DNA of 16,704 bases from DATKQI01 sp035532755 (GCA_035532755.1 DATKQI010000325.1:1-16704), one strand, 5' to 3'. Shown: positions 7,195 through 14,742, counted from the first letter of the stretch. Numbers and translations are program-made. The notes: generated by a model not told the origin, from the sequence alone.

Positions 7195-9666
7195 ATGCCA
7201 TGCACCCACGCGACCTCCGGCCGGATCCAGCCGATGACGCAGGATGATATTCCCGACGTACCGACGTCACCCGCTGCTTCCGCACCAGCAGTCAGTTCGC
7301 CACGCTCCGTATCACCACCCCCGCCCATCGATGTGGCCGACACTCCGGCAGATCCGGCCATGCCGCACGGACTCACGCATGAGGAGGCGGCCCGACGTCT
7401 GGTAGCGGAGGGCGGCAACACCGTGGCCGACACGGCGGTGCATCCGCTGCGCGATGTAATCGGCAAATTCTGGGCGCCGGTCCCGTGGCTGCTCGAAGCG
7501 GCGATCATCCTGCAGCTCATCCTCGGCGACTATATCGAGGCAGCGATCGTCGCCGCCTTGCTCGTGTTCAATGCGGTCCTGGGCTTCTTCCAGGCAAGCC
7601 GGGCACAAGCGACGCTCGCGGCGCTCAAGTCCCGGCTGGCGTTGAGCGCCTCGGTTCGTCGTGACGGCGCGTGGGCCGTCATTTCCGCCGCCGCGCTCGT
7701 GCGGGGCGACATCGTCAAGCTGTCGCTCGGCGGCGTCGTTCCCGCCGACGCCACGCTGGTGAGCGGCGAGGTGCTGCTCGACCAGTCCATGCTCACGGGC
7801 GAATCAGTTCCGTCCGAGGCCGGCCCGAGCGCTCGGACCTACGCCGGCGCACTGGTCCGGCGCGGCGAGGCGATCGCCGAGATCACCGCGACGGGCGAAC
7901 GCACGAAATTCGGGCGCACGGCGGAACTGGTTCGCGGCGCACACGTGGTGAGCTCACAACAGAAGGCCGTGCTGCGCGTGGTGCGCAACCTCGCGGTGTT
8001 CAACGGCGCCGTCACCCTGGCCCTTCTCGCCTACTCCACCGCGCTCGGCCTGTCGGTGGCCGAGATCATCCCCCTCATCCTCACCGCCGTCCTCGCCTCG
8101 ATCCCGGTGGCTCTGCCGGCGACTTTCACGCTCGCCACCGCGATCGGGGCGCGCTCCCTGGCCGGCGTCGGCGTCCTGCCGACGCGCCTGTCCGCCGTGG
8201 ACGAGGCGGCGTCGATGGATGTGCTGTGCTCCGACAAGACCGGGACGCTCACCCGCAACGAGCTGAGGGTCACGGCAACCAGCCCCATGCCAGGCTTCGA
8301 TGCGGCACTTGTCCTTGGCCTGGCCGCACTGGCGAGTTCGGACGGTGGCCAGGATCCTGTCGATGCGGCGATACATGCTGCCGCCAAAGCCGGAAGCGCC
8401 GCCGATCTGCCCGCCCTGCTCAGCTTCGTGCCGTTCGACCCGGCGACCAAAATGTCCGAGGCGATGGTGGCGGGGACCGACCATGTGCCGCAACGCGTGA
8501 TAAAAGGAGCATTCGCGACTGTCTGCAGCCTGGCCACGCCTCAGCCGGATGTGGCGGCGAACGCTGCCGAGTTGCAAGGCAAGGGTTACCGCGTCCTGGC
8601 CGTCGCCGTCGGCCCGCCGGGCGCGTTGCGACTGGCGGGGTTGATCGCATTGAGCGACCCGCCGCGCGGAGACTCGGCCGCGCTGGTACGGGAATTGGGT
8701 GCCCTTGGCGTGCGTACCGTGATGGTAACGGGAGACGCACCAGCAACGGCAGCCGTCGTCGCGGCGGCAGTGGGGCTCATGGGCCCGGCCTGCCCGCCAG
8801 GGCGGTTGCCGACGACGCTGCGAGCCGAGAGCTTCGCCGTCTACGCGGGCGTGCTGCCAGAAGACAAGTACGATCTCGTCAAGGCATTCCAGAACGCCGG
8901 CCACGTGGTCGGCATGTGCGGCGACGGAGCGAACGACGCACCGGCCTTGCGCCAGGCACAGATGGGCATCGCCGTCTCCACCGCGACCGACGTCGCCAAA
9001 TCCGCGGCCGGGATCGTCCTGACCACATCCGGTCTCGCCGGGGTCGTCGCGGCGGTGAAGGAGGGGCGCATCACCTTCCAGCGCATCCTCACCTATACGC
9101 TGAACTCGATCGTCAAGAAGATCGTCATGGCGCTGCTTCTGGCGGTCGGGCTGGTCATGACCGGGCACGCCATCCTGACGCCGATGCTGATGGTCCTGCT
9201 GATGGTGATCGGTGATTTTCTGGCCATGTCGCTGACCACGGACAACGTGGCGCCGTCACCGGCACCGAACGTCTGGCGTATCGGCAACCTCACCGTCGCC
9301 GGTGTCGGGGTCGGCCTCTGCCTGCTGGCATTCTGCAGCAGCGTCCTCGCTTTCGGCACATTCCGCCTCAACCTCCCTCCTGGTGCGTTGCGCACGCTCT
9401 CCTTCGTCACCGTGGCGTTCGGCAGCCAGGCCACGATCTACGCGATCCGCGAGCGTCGGCATCTCTGGTCTTCGCCGCCCAGTCGCTGGCTGATCTTGTC
9501 ATCGGTGGGGGATCTGCTGGTCAGCACACTGCTCGCCACCTTCGGCATTCTGATGACGCCGTTATCCGGCGCCATCGTGGGTGGCATCTTCGCCGCTGCG
9601 GTCCTGTTCGGGATCGTCCTGAGCGTGGTCAAGATCCCGCTTTTCGCCCGGCTTGAACTCGCGTAG
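7195..9666 (+). CDS. P-type (HAD-IC) cation ATPase, proton-efflux-like P3A group
   Basis: An 823-residue inner-membrane pump. After a Pro/Ser/Ala-rich N-terminal tail of about 55 residues come two membrane helices (about 94-135), the actuator motif TGES (201-204), two more helices (about 262-320), the phosphorylation site DKTGTLT with Asp347, the hinge GDGANDAP (576-583), and about six C-terminal helices from 632. The short cytoplasmic domain and SPAPNVWRIGNL after helix 6 fit the plasma-membrane proton-efflux group. However, the position aligned ungapped with the proton-carrying Asp684 of plant AHA2 is Ile660, so proton transport is not proven. ATG 7195 directly follows the xfp stop, with GGAAG at 7181-7185; ATG 7234 is a possible later start. 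Coupling to phosphoketolase suggests acid or ion export during acetate-forming metabolism. Confidence 0.9.
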   Translation: MPCTHATSGRIQPMTQDDIPDVPTSPAASAPAVSSPRSVSPPPPIDVADTPADPAMPHGLTHEEAARRLVAEGGNTVADTAVHPLRDVIGKFWAPVPWLLEAAIILQLILGDYIEAAIVAALLVFNAVLGFFQASRAQATLAALKSRLALSASVRRDGAWAVISAAALVRGDIVKLSLGGVVPADATLVSGEVLLDQSMLTGESVPSEAGPSARTYAGALVRRGEAIAEITATGERTKFGRTAELVRGAHVVSSQQKAVLRVVRNLAVFNGAVTLALLAYSTALGLSVAEIIPLILTAVLASIPVALPATFTLATAIGARSLAGVGVLPTRLSAVDEAASMDVLCSDKTGTLTRNELRVTATSPMPGFDAALVLGLAALASSDGGQDPVDAAIHAAAKAGSAADLPALLSFVPFDPATKMSEAMVAGTDHVPQRVIKGAFATVCSLATPQPDVAANAAELQGKGYRVLAVAVGPPGALRLAGLIALSDPPRGDSAALVRELGALGVRTVMVTGDAPATAAVVAAAVGLMGPACPPGRLPTTLRAESFAVYAGVLPEDKYDLVKAFQNAGHVVGMCGDGANDAPALRQAQMGIAVSTATDVAKSAAGIVLTTSGLAGVVAAVKEGRITFQRILTYTLNSIVKKIVMALLLAVGLVMTGHAILTPMLMVLLMVIGDFLAMSLTTDNVAPSPAPNVWRIGNLTVAGVGVGLCLLAFCSSVLAFGTFRLNLPPGALRTLSFVTVAFGSQATIYAIRERRHLWSSPPSRWLILSSVGDLLVSTLLATFGILMTPLSGAIVGGIFAAAVLFGIVLSVVKIPLFARLELA

Positions 9667-9789
9667 GGCCTGGAACCAGGCGTCACTCTCTCTGGCTGTC
9701 GCCCCGTAGCCTTTTGGTTCTGGCGGCCCGTTCGACGCATGCATACTCATTCAGCGGTCTCAGCCGAACCTCGATATCCGCTGTCATCT

Positions 9790-9811
9790 GGCCGGACCCG
9801 CAGGTCCGGCC
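9790..9811. terminator. Perfect hairpin between convergent genes, possible bidirectional terminator
   Basis: GGCCGGACC (9790-9798) pairs perfectly with GGTCCGGCC (9803-9811) around a CGCA loop. It lies in the 255-base spacer between the ATPase gene and the convergent fnr gene. No T-tract follows on either strand, so it is not a classical intrinsic terminator. A smaller hairpin, GCCTGG-AA-CCAGGC (9668-9681), starts one base after the ATPase stop. No gene was seen in the spacer. Confidence 0.45.
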
Positions 9812-9921
9812 GCCCAAGGGAACCATCAACATTGATCAGACCCATAAGGGGCGTTGCGTTGGACATCCGTCACCGTTCCAGGGTTGCTGCCCCGCAGCCG
9901 CGATCTGGTTGATACTGGGAG

Positions 9922-10701
9922 TCAGCCTCCGCAGCCAGCAAGCGCTTCCAGTGCATGTTGATCGTGGATCAGGATATCGGAGATGTTCGGAATGCCGATC
10001 ACACGATCCATCTTCAACCGGGTCAGCGTCCGGCTCACCGTCTCGATGGTGAGTCCAAGGTAATCGGCGATATCGCTTCGTGTCATCGGCAGGCTCAGCC
10101 GCTGAACTGGGCCGGTGCAGGGAGGCGTCTCCACGCTCCGCGCGAGGAGGAAACTAGCCACTCGCTCCTTGGCGGTCTTGCGGCCCAGGAGCAGCATCTG
10201 CTCTTGCGCCGCGACGAGTTCGTTCGAGGCGACCCCCAGCAAGCGCCTCTCCAGGGCCGGGAAATCGTCCAGCACCTCGCGCAGGCGCGGGCGGGCGAAG
10301 CGGCAATAGAATACAAGACCGATGGCCTCGGCGCTGAAGGCGTAGGTGTCTGAGACAGCCAGGCCAAGAAAATGTCCGGCGCCCGCGAAGCCGGTGATTT
10401 GCCGCCGCCCGTCCGGCAGCAGCTTGAACAGCCGCGCGGTGCCGGCTGTCACATTGAAAAAGCTGGTTGCCCGCTCGCCCTCGTTGATGAATGCTCGCCC
10501 AGGCTCTGCTTTCGAGACCACGGCAACGGCAGCCAGCCGCTCCAAATCGCGATCGTCAATCGCGCTGCACACACTGTTCGGCCGTGCATCGCATGAGGCG
10601 CAAGGCTCGGCCCCGTGCAGGCGGCGAACGACTATCGGCCGACGAGGAAGCGGCAGCATCGATTCGTTCGTTCCAAGAATGCCTTTGGGCATTTCTGCCA
10701 C
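9922..10701 (-). CDS. fnr: FNR-type oxygen-responsive transcription regulator (Crp/Fnr family)
   Basis: A 259-residue cytoplasmic regulator. Cys34, Cys37 and Cys45 form the C-x2-C-x7-C pattern of FnrN/FnrL proteins, and Cys133 in FYCRF matches the fourth cluster ligand, Cys122, of E. coli FNR. Together they could hold an oxygen-labile [4Fe-4S] cluster. A cyclic-nucleotide-type beta roll (about 65-145) and dimer helix lead to the winged helix with SDIADYLGL. Its recognition helix has Glu219, Ser222 and Arg223, the E-x-x-S-R pattern that reads TTGAT half-sites. GTG 10701 has GGGGG at good spacing; ATG 10692 and ATG 10659 are alternatives, the latter giving a length close to E. coli FNR. An FNR box lies 60 bases upstream, so autoregulation is likely. 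It is divergent from the GNAT-like gene. Confidence 0.93.
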   Translation of the reverse strand: MAEMPKGILGTNESMLPLPRRPIVVRRLHGAEPCASCDARPNSVCSAIDDRDLERLAAVAVVSKAEPGRAFINEGERATSFFNVTAGTARLFKLLPDGRRQITGFAGAGHFLGLAVSDTYAFSAEAIGLVFYCRFARPRLREVLDDFPALERRLLGVASNELVAAQEQMLLLGRKTAKERVASFLLARSVETPPCTGPVQRLSLPMTRSDIADYLGLTIETVSRTLTRLKMDRVIGIPNISDILIHDQHALEALAGCGG

Positions 10702-10761
10702 AGGAACGCCCCCATGCTGGACAGTCGACCTTTATCACCCAAACGCGCGGCAGGCAAGGCA

Positions 10762-10775
10762 TTGATCTGTCTCAA
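10762..10775. promoter_or_regulatory. FNR box, nine of ten positions, between divergent genes
   Basis: TTGAT-CTGT-CTCAA differs from the FNR consensus at one base. It lies 60 bases before the fnr start on the minus strand and 53 bases before ATG 10829 on the plus strand. It can serve both directions: autocontrol of fnr and activation of the GNAT-like and NRAMP-like pair. Confidence 0.75.
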
Positions 10776-10797
10776 GTCGCGTGTCGTGGTGGATGGC

Positions 10798-10803
10798 CAT
10801 GAT
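10798..10803 (+). promoter_or_regulatory. Candidate -10 element of an FNR class II promoter
   Basis: CATGAT matches TATAAT at four of six positions, including A2 and T6. The gap from the FNR box end (10775) is 22 bases, exactly that of a class II FNR promoter with the box centred at -41.5. The start site would be near 10810, giving a leader of about 19 bases to ATG 10829. Confidence 0.55.
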
Positions 10804-10828
10804 GACCTGTCCGACCGATTGAAGGATC

Positions 10829-11314
10829 ATGTCGATATTCCTCGTTGAAAACCTCACTCGCAATCAGATCCCCCTCGCCTACCCATTGGTTCGGGAGGTA
10901 TTGCCGGCGCTCGAGCCGAGGCAGTGGACCCGTTTGGCACGCCGCCTGACCGATCCACACCGGGCTTCGCAGGCCGGCATCCTGGTCGTGCGCCGACGGG
11001 CACAGCCATTTCCCTGCGGCTTGGTCTGCTATCGCCGGGAGCACGATCTGATCCATCATGCCATGCTGACCGCGGAATATTTTATTGCCCTTGATGTGTT
11101 GGATCCACTCCCCGCCCTGAGTGCTTTGGTGGTCGAACTGGAGGGGATCGCGAACCGGCTTGGCTGTCGAGCGATCCGCTGCATTCTGCAAGGTTCGGCG
11201 CTGGACCTGGCACCGCCACTCCTGGCGGCCGGTCATCAACGGGGCGGAAGCTTGCTCCTGAAGGTCTTCGATCGCCAGACCGCACCGGCTGCTGTCAGCA
11301 TCTTCGATGGCTGA
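10829..11314 (+). CDS. Small protein with GNAT acetyltransferase-like layout, unknown function
   Basis: A 161-residue cytoplasmic protein not recognised with certainty. The order of predicted elements resembles a GNAT fold: strand around GILVVRR, strand GLVCYRR, strand AEYFIALDV, helix ALSALVVELEGIANRLGC, strand AIRCIL, helix ending LLAAGHQRGG, and strand SLLLKVF. No acetyl-CoA-binding R/Q-x-x-G-x-G/A loop is clear, so activity is open. GAAGGA (10821-10826) lies only two bases from the ATG, a tight spacing. Its end overlaps the NRAMP-like start by eight bases, so the two are translationally coupled. The FNR box and aligned -10 upstream suggest expression at low oxygen. Confidence 0.7.
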   Translation: MSIFLVENLTRNQIPLAYPLVREVLPALEPRQWTRLARRLTDPHRASQAGILVVRRRAQPFPCGLVCYRREHDLIHHAMLTAEYFIALDVLDPLPALSALVVELEGIANRLGCRAIRCILQGSALDLAPPLLAAGHQRGGSLLLKVFDRQTAPAAVSIFDG

Positions 11315-12632
11315 CTCGGCGGCGATACTGTCCGAACCGCAGGAGCCCGCTGCGGCACCTGCGGACCTCGGCAGGCGTTGGCTGCGCGGCCCGCGGGCGC
11401 TGCTGTGCCAGCTGGGACCCGGCCTGATCACCGGCGCCGCCGATGATGACCCGAGCGGGATCGCCACCTATTCCCAGGTGGGCGCCCAGTTCGGCTACGG
11501 CCTTGGCTGGAGCGTCGTCCTGACGCTGCCTTTGATGGTGGCGGTGCAGGAGATCAGCGCCCGCATCGGCCGGGTGACCGGCCATGGTCTCGGCGCCGCG
11601 CTGCGCGCCCACGCGCCACGGCCGCTGCTGCTGTTCCTGGTGGCACTGCTGATAATCGCGAATGTCATCAATCTCGGCGCCGATCTGGGTGCGATGGCGG
11701 AAACGACCCGATTGCTGGTCGGAGGCCCGGAGCAAGTGTACGCCATTGGGATCGCCATGTTCTGTGCCGGTTGCGAAATCTGGCTCTCCTACAAACATTA
11801 TGTGACAGCCTTGAAATGGCTGACAGCATCCCTGCTCGCCTATGTCGCGCTCTTGTTCGTGCTGCACCTGCCATTGCGGCAGGTACTGGTTGGCGCGCTG
11901 CTGCCGCGCGTCGAGTTGAACAGGGACGCGCTGACGGCCCTGATCGCAGTGCTGGGAACCACCATCAGCCCGTATCTGTTCTTCTGGCAGGCATCGGATG
12001 AAGCCGAGGACGAGCAGAGCGAGCCGGATGTCACACCGCTCCGGGAACACCCGGCAGACGCACCAAAGCAGCTGACGCAGATCCGGTTCGATACCTGGGC
12101 AGGCATGACCTATTCCAACGGGGTTTCGCTCGCGATCATCGTCGGCACCGCGGCCACTCTGCAAGCGAAGGGCATCACCCGCATCGTCACCGCCGCCGAC
12201 GCCGCTGCGGCCCTCGCTCCGGTCGCCGGCCCGTTCGCGCAACTCATCTTCGCCGCTGGGATCTTCGGCACCGGCCTGCTCGCAGTCCCGGTGCTGGCCG
12301 GCTCCGCCGCCTATGCCGTTGGCGAGGGACTGCACTGGACCGTGGGGCTCAGTCGGCGTGCTCTGGAAGCGCGCGCCTTCTATGGAACCCTCGCAGTGGC
12401 GACCATCGCCGGAGCCGGCATCGTATTCTCGCCGATCGCGCCCATGCAGGCCCTGTTCTGGTCCGCGGTGATCAACGGCGTGGTGGCAGTGCCGATGATC
12501 GCCGCGATGGTCGTGCTCGGCTCGCTGTCAAGCGTGATGGGCTCACTCACGTTGCCGCGTTCACTGCGCGTCATGGGCTGGCTCACTGCCCTGCTCATGG
12601 CGGCCAGCACTGTTGCAATGCTGATGGTCTAA
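11307..12632 (+). CDS. Divergent NRAMP (SLC11)-family metal ion transporter
   Basis: A 441-residue inner-membrane protein with about eleven hydrophobic segments. The first helix carries GPGLITGAADDDPSGIATYS, which aligns with the NRAMP helix-1 block, and helix 6 has GTTISPYLFFWQAS. In canonical NRAMPs these read DPGN and MPHN and bind Mn2+ or Fe2+. Here the Asp (Asp48) stays, but the metal-binding Asn is Gly51 and the helix-6 Met is Ser221. A charged Asp/Glu-rich cytoplasmic loop follows (about 231-245). The substrate is therefore uncertain, though such proteins are usually annotated as divalent metal transporters. ATG 11307 overlaps the upstream stop by eight bases, indicating coupling with the GNAT-like gene and shared FNR control. 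Confidence 0.88.
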   Translation: MADSAAILSEPQEPAAAPADLGRRWLRGPRALLCQLGPGLITGAADDDPSGIATYSQVGAQFGYGLGWSVVLTLPLMVAVQEISARIGRVTGHGLGAALRAHAPRPLLLFLVALLIIANVINLGADLGAMAETTRLLVGGPEQVYAIGIAMFCAGCEIWLSYKHYVTALKWLTASLLAYVALLFVLHLPLRQVLVGALLPRVELNRDALTALIAVLGTTISPYLFFWQASDEAEDEQSEPDVTPLREHPADAPKQLTQIRFDTWAGMTYSNGVSLAIIVGTAATLQAKGITRIVTAADAAAALAPVAGPFAQLIFAAGIFGTGLLAVPVLAGSAAYAVGEGLHWTVGLSRRALEARAFYGTLAVATIAGAGIVFSPIAPMQALFWSAVINGVVAVPMIAAMVVLGSLSSVMGSLTLPRSLRVMGWLTALLMAASTVAMLMV

Positions 12633-12688
12633 CTAGATTCTGAACGCGGGCAAGGGCATCTGGTGGTGCTCCGAACCCAAAGCGGCCA

Positions 12689-13129
12689 TCAAGCGCTGGC
12701 GAGAAACCTCTCGAACTTCGCGCGATCCACGATCTGCAGAGTTCGGCGATCCCGAAACCTGAGAAACCCCAGCTGCTGCAGGCGACTAAAGGCCCGGCTA
12801 ACAGCTTCCAGTGTCAGCCCTACGTAGTCCGCGATATCTGATCGACTCGTCGGGAGATGGATGTAATCGTCACCAGGATCACGAGACGCAGCGTGATTTT
12901 CGAGGAAGTGAAGAAACAGTCCAATCCTCACCCGCGCATCATTCCGGCCGAGTGCGATCGCGTGCCTCTGGGCCTCCCGCAACTCTTGGCAGACCTTGCA
13001 CAGGAAGTGCAACTGCAGGTCTGGATCGCTGCGCAACAAGCGTTCGAGCGCGAGCAACGGCAGGCAATAGGCCGTCCTCGGGCACACCGAGCAGGCGAGG
13101 AGTTCGATCTTCCGCGTTTCCCCGTCGCA
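12689..13129 (-). pseudogene. N-terminally truncated Crp/Fnr-family regulator remnant
   Basis: The frame holds a complete dimer helix (LRSDPDLQLHFLCKVCQEL) and winged helix (SRSDIADYVGLTLEAVSR, with FNR-type E-x-x-S-R), but almost no beta-roll sensor domain. The first possible start is GTG 13087, giving 132 residues against about 230-250 in the family. The frame is closed by TAG at 13130-13132. Another frame just upstream, from ATG 13203, reads RFRGETERFAALCHSG, which looks like beta-roll sequence and suggests a frameshift or internal deletion. The piece between them has a Cys-rich run, CSVCPRTAYC, resembling an FNR cluster region. It could still be expressed as a DNA-binding-only protein that competes at FNR boxes; that is speculation. 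The ehuA stop is only 40 bases upstream on the same strand. Confidence 0.65.
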
Positions 13130-13171
13130 CTATCCCGACCCGAATGGCAGAGTGCCGCGAACCGTTCGGTT

Positions 13172-14053
13172 TCACCCCGGAAGCGGAGGCGATTCTGTGC
13201 CATGACCGTGCCTTCGATCGATGAATCTCTCCGCGGTAGAATCGTCAACCGTATCGTAACCAAGCACTGAGCGAAGGAATACCTGCGTCCGCCTTTCCCG
13301 TGGGCGGGCAAGAATCTCCTCTGGCGCCCCCTGCTCAAGAACGTACCCCTTGTCGAAAAAGCAGACGCGATCGGAGATTTCGCGTGCGAACCGCATCTCG
13401 TGGGTCACCAGGATCATCGTCAGGTCATGCGCGTCGGCAAGGTTGCGGATCACGCCCTGCACCTCGCCCACCAGTTCGGGATCGAGCGCGGAGGTCGGTT
13501 CGTCGAACAGCAGCACGCGCGGGCGCATCGCGAGCGCACGGGCGATCGCCACGCGCTGTTGCTGGCCCCCGGAAAGCTGGCTTGGGAACGCATCCCGCTT
13601 ATCGGCGAGGCCGACCATATTCAGCAGATCGAGCGCCCGTTCGATCGCCTCGCGCTTCGGCAGGCGCAGGACAGCGACCGGCGCTTCGATCAGGTTGCGC
13701 AGCACGTTCATATGGGGGAAGAGGTTGAAGCTCTGGAACACCATCCCGACACGGGAGCGAATCTGCCGCAAATGCCGTTCGCTGGCGCGGAAAGGGCCTG
13801 TCCCGTCGGGTTCGTGGTAGGCGAGTCCATCCACCTCCACCGTGCCGCCCTGCACCGGTTCCAGCGTCATCAGGATGCGCAGCACGGTCGATTTGCCGCA
13901 GCCGCTGGGACCGATCAGCGTGACCTTCTCACCCGGGGTGACCGCGAAATCGAACCGGTCCAGCACGGTAAGCGGGCCGAATCGCTTGGTGACGCGCGTG
14001 AAGCAGACGATGGGTGGCACGGCATCGGGCGCTGGGGCATCTGGGGGTGTCAT
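13172..14053 (-). CDS. ehuA: Ectoine/hydroxyectoine ABC transporter, ATP-binding subunit
   Basis: A 293-residue polar amino acid-type ABC ATPase that powers import at the inner membrane. Walker A GPSGCGKST is at 48-56, Q-loop Gln107 in VFQSFNLFPHMN, signature LSGGQQQRVAIARAL around 160-174, Walker B VLLFDEPTSALDP at 180-192, and H-loop VTHEM at 216-220. The insert DGTGPFRASERHLRQIRSR before the Q-loop resembles EhuA. It shares an ATGA overlap with ehuD, which fixes the start at 14053. The C-terminus continues about 29 residues past the usual end at FLRSVL, with low-complexity sequence (TESPPLPG). This extension runs toward the truncated regulator gene and may result from loss of an original stop. 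Confidence 0.9.
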   Translation of the reverse strand: MTPPDAPAPDAVPPIVCFTRVTKRFGPLTVLDRFDFAVTPGEKVTLIGPSGCGKSTVLRILMTLEPVQGGTVEVDGLAYHEPDGTGPFRASERHLRQIRSRVGMVFQSFNLFPHMNVLRNLIEAPVAVLRLPKREAIERALDLLNMVGLADKRDAFPSQLSGGQQQRVAIARALAMRPRVLLFDEPTSALDPELVGEVQGVIRNLADAHDLTMILVTHEMRFAREISDRVCFFDKGYVLEQGAPEEILARPRERRTQVFLRSVLGYDTVDDSTAERFIDRRHGHGTESPPLPG

Positions 14054-14742
14054 CGCAGGGGGATCCCGGTCTTGGGCAACGCGGCCTCGATCCAGCGGAT
14101 CGCGGCGGTACAGATCATGGTAAGCAGCAGGAAGATCAGGCCCACCATGGACAGCGGCACGAGGTAACGGAACGTGCGATCGCCGATCACATTGGCAAGG
14201 TTGAGCATGTCCACCACCGTTACCGTCGAAAGCACTGGCGTATCCTTCAGCATCGAAACGAGATAGTTGCCGAGTGCGGGCACGATCCGCGGGATCGCCT
14301 GCGGGATCACCACATCGCGATAGATCCGCCCACGGCTGAGATTGAGCGCCACCGATGCCTCCCACTGGGTGCGATGGATCGCGTCGAGGCCCGCGCGGTA
14401 CACCTCCGAGGTATAGGCGCTGTATTGCACGCCGAGCGCGAGCGCGCCGGTGAGGAAGGCTGGCAGCACGATTCCGTAATCAGGCAGCACGAAATAAAGG
14501 AAATAGAGCTGCACGAGCAGCGGTGTGTCGCGGATGAACTCGATCACCACCGCCGTCGGCCAGACGATGATGCGCGATCGCGCCCGGCGAAGCAGCGCAA
14601 ACACAAGGCCGAGCAGGAGTGCCACGATGAAGCCAAGCGCCGTGGCTTCCACCGTTATAACAAGTCCGATGCCGAGGATCGGCAGGATCGACAGCGCGAA
14701 CGCGAGAGGACTGCTCAGATCCCAGTGGTATCCGTACATCAT
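14050..14742 (-). CDS. ehuD: Ectoine/hydroxyectoine ABC transporter, permease subunit
   Basis: A 230-residue His/Glu/Gln/Arg/opine-type permease with about five membrane segments, forming half of the import channel with EhuC. The coupling EAA loop is EASVALNLSRGRIYRDVVIP. The blocks FIRDTPLLVQLYFLYFVLP and YTSEVYRAGLDAIHRTQWEA closely resemble EhuD. The ATG at 14742 overlaps the ehuC stop (ATGA), and its own stop overlaps the ehuA start the same way, so the start is well supported. A second Met follows directly. Confidence 0.9.
   Translation of the reverse strand: MMYGYHWDLSSPLAFALSILPILGIGLVITVEATALGFIVALLLGLVFALLRRARSRIIVWPTAVVIEFIRDTPLLVQLYFLYFVLPDYGIVLPAFLTGALALGVQYSAYTSEVYRAGLDAIHRTQWEASVALNLSRGRIYRDVVIPQAIPRIVPALGNYLVSMLKDTPVLSTVTVVDMLNLANVIGDRTFRYLVPLSMVGLIFLLLTMICTAAIRWIEAALPKTGIPLR

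Noticed and set aside
5617..7209. Minus-strand open frame of about 530 codons opposite xfp.
   Set aside because: It is a shadow of the phosphoketolase gene, with no recognisable domain or ribosome site.
7671..9215. Long frames on both strands inside the P-type ATPase gene.
   Set aside because: The ATPase motifs DKTGTLT and GDGANDAP prove the frame starting at 7195; the others are compositional artefacts.
9825..9836. ATCAA-CA-TTGAT, FNR half-sites in reversed order.
   Set aside because: Orientation and spacing are wrong for an FNR dimer, and it sits downstream of both convergent genes.
9957..9970. TTGAT-like sequence followed by GATCA.
   Set aside because: The second half does not match ATCAA in register, and it lies inside the fnr coding region.
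9714..10052. Plus-strand open frame of 112 codons across the convergent spacer and the end of fnr.
   Set aside because: It runs through the hairpin and antisense to fnr, with no homology recognised and no ribosome site.
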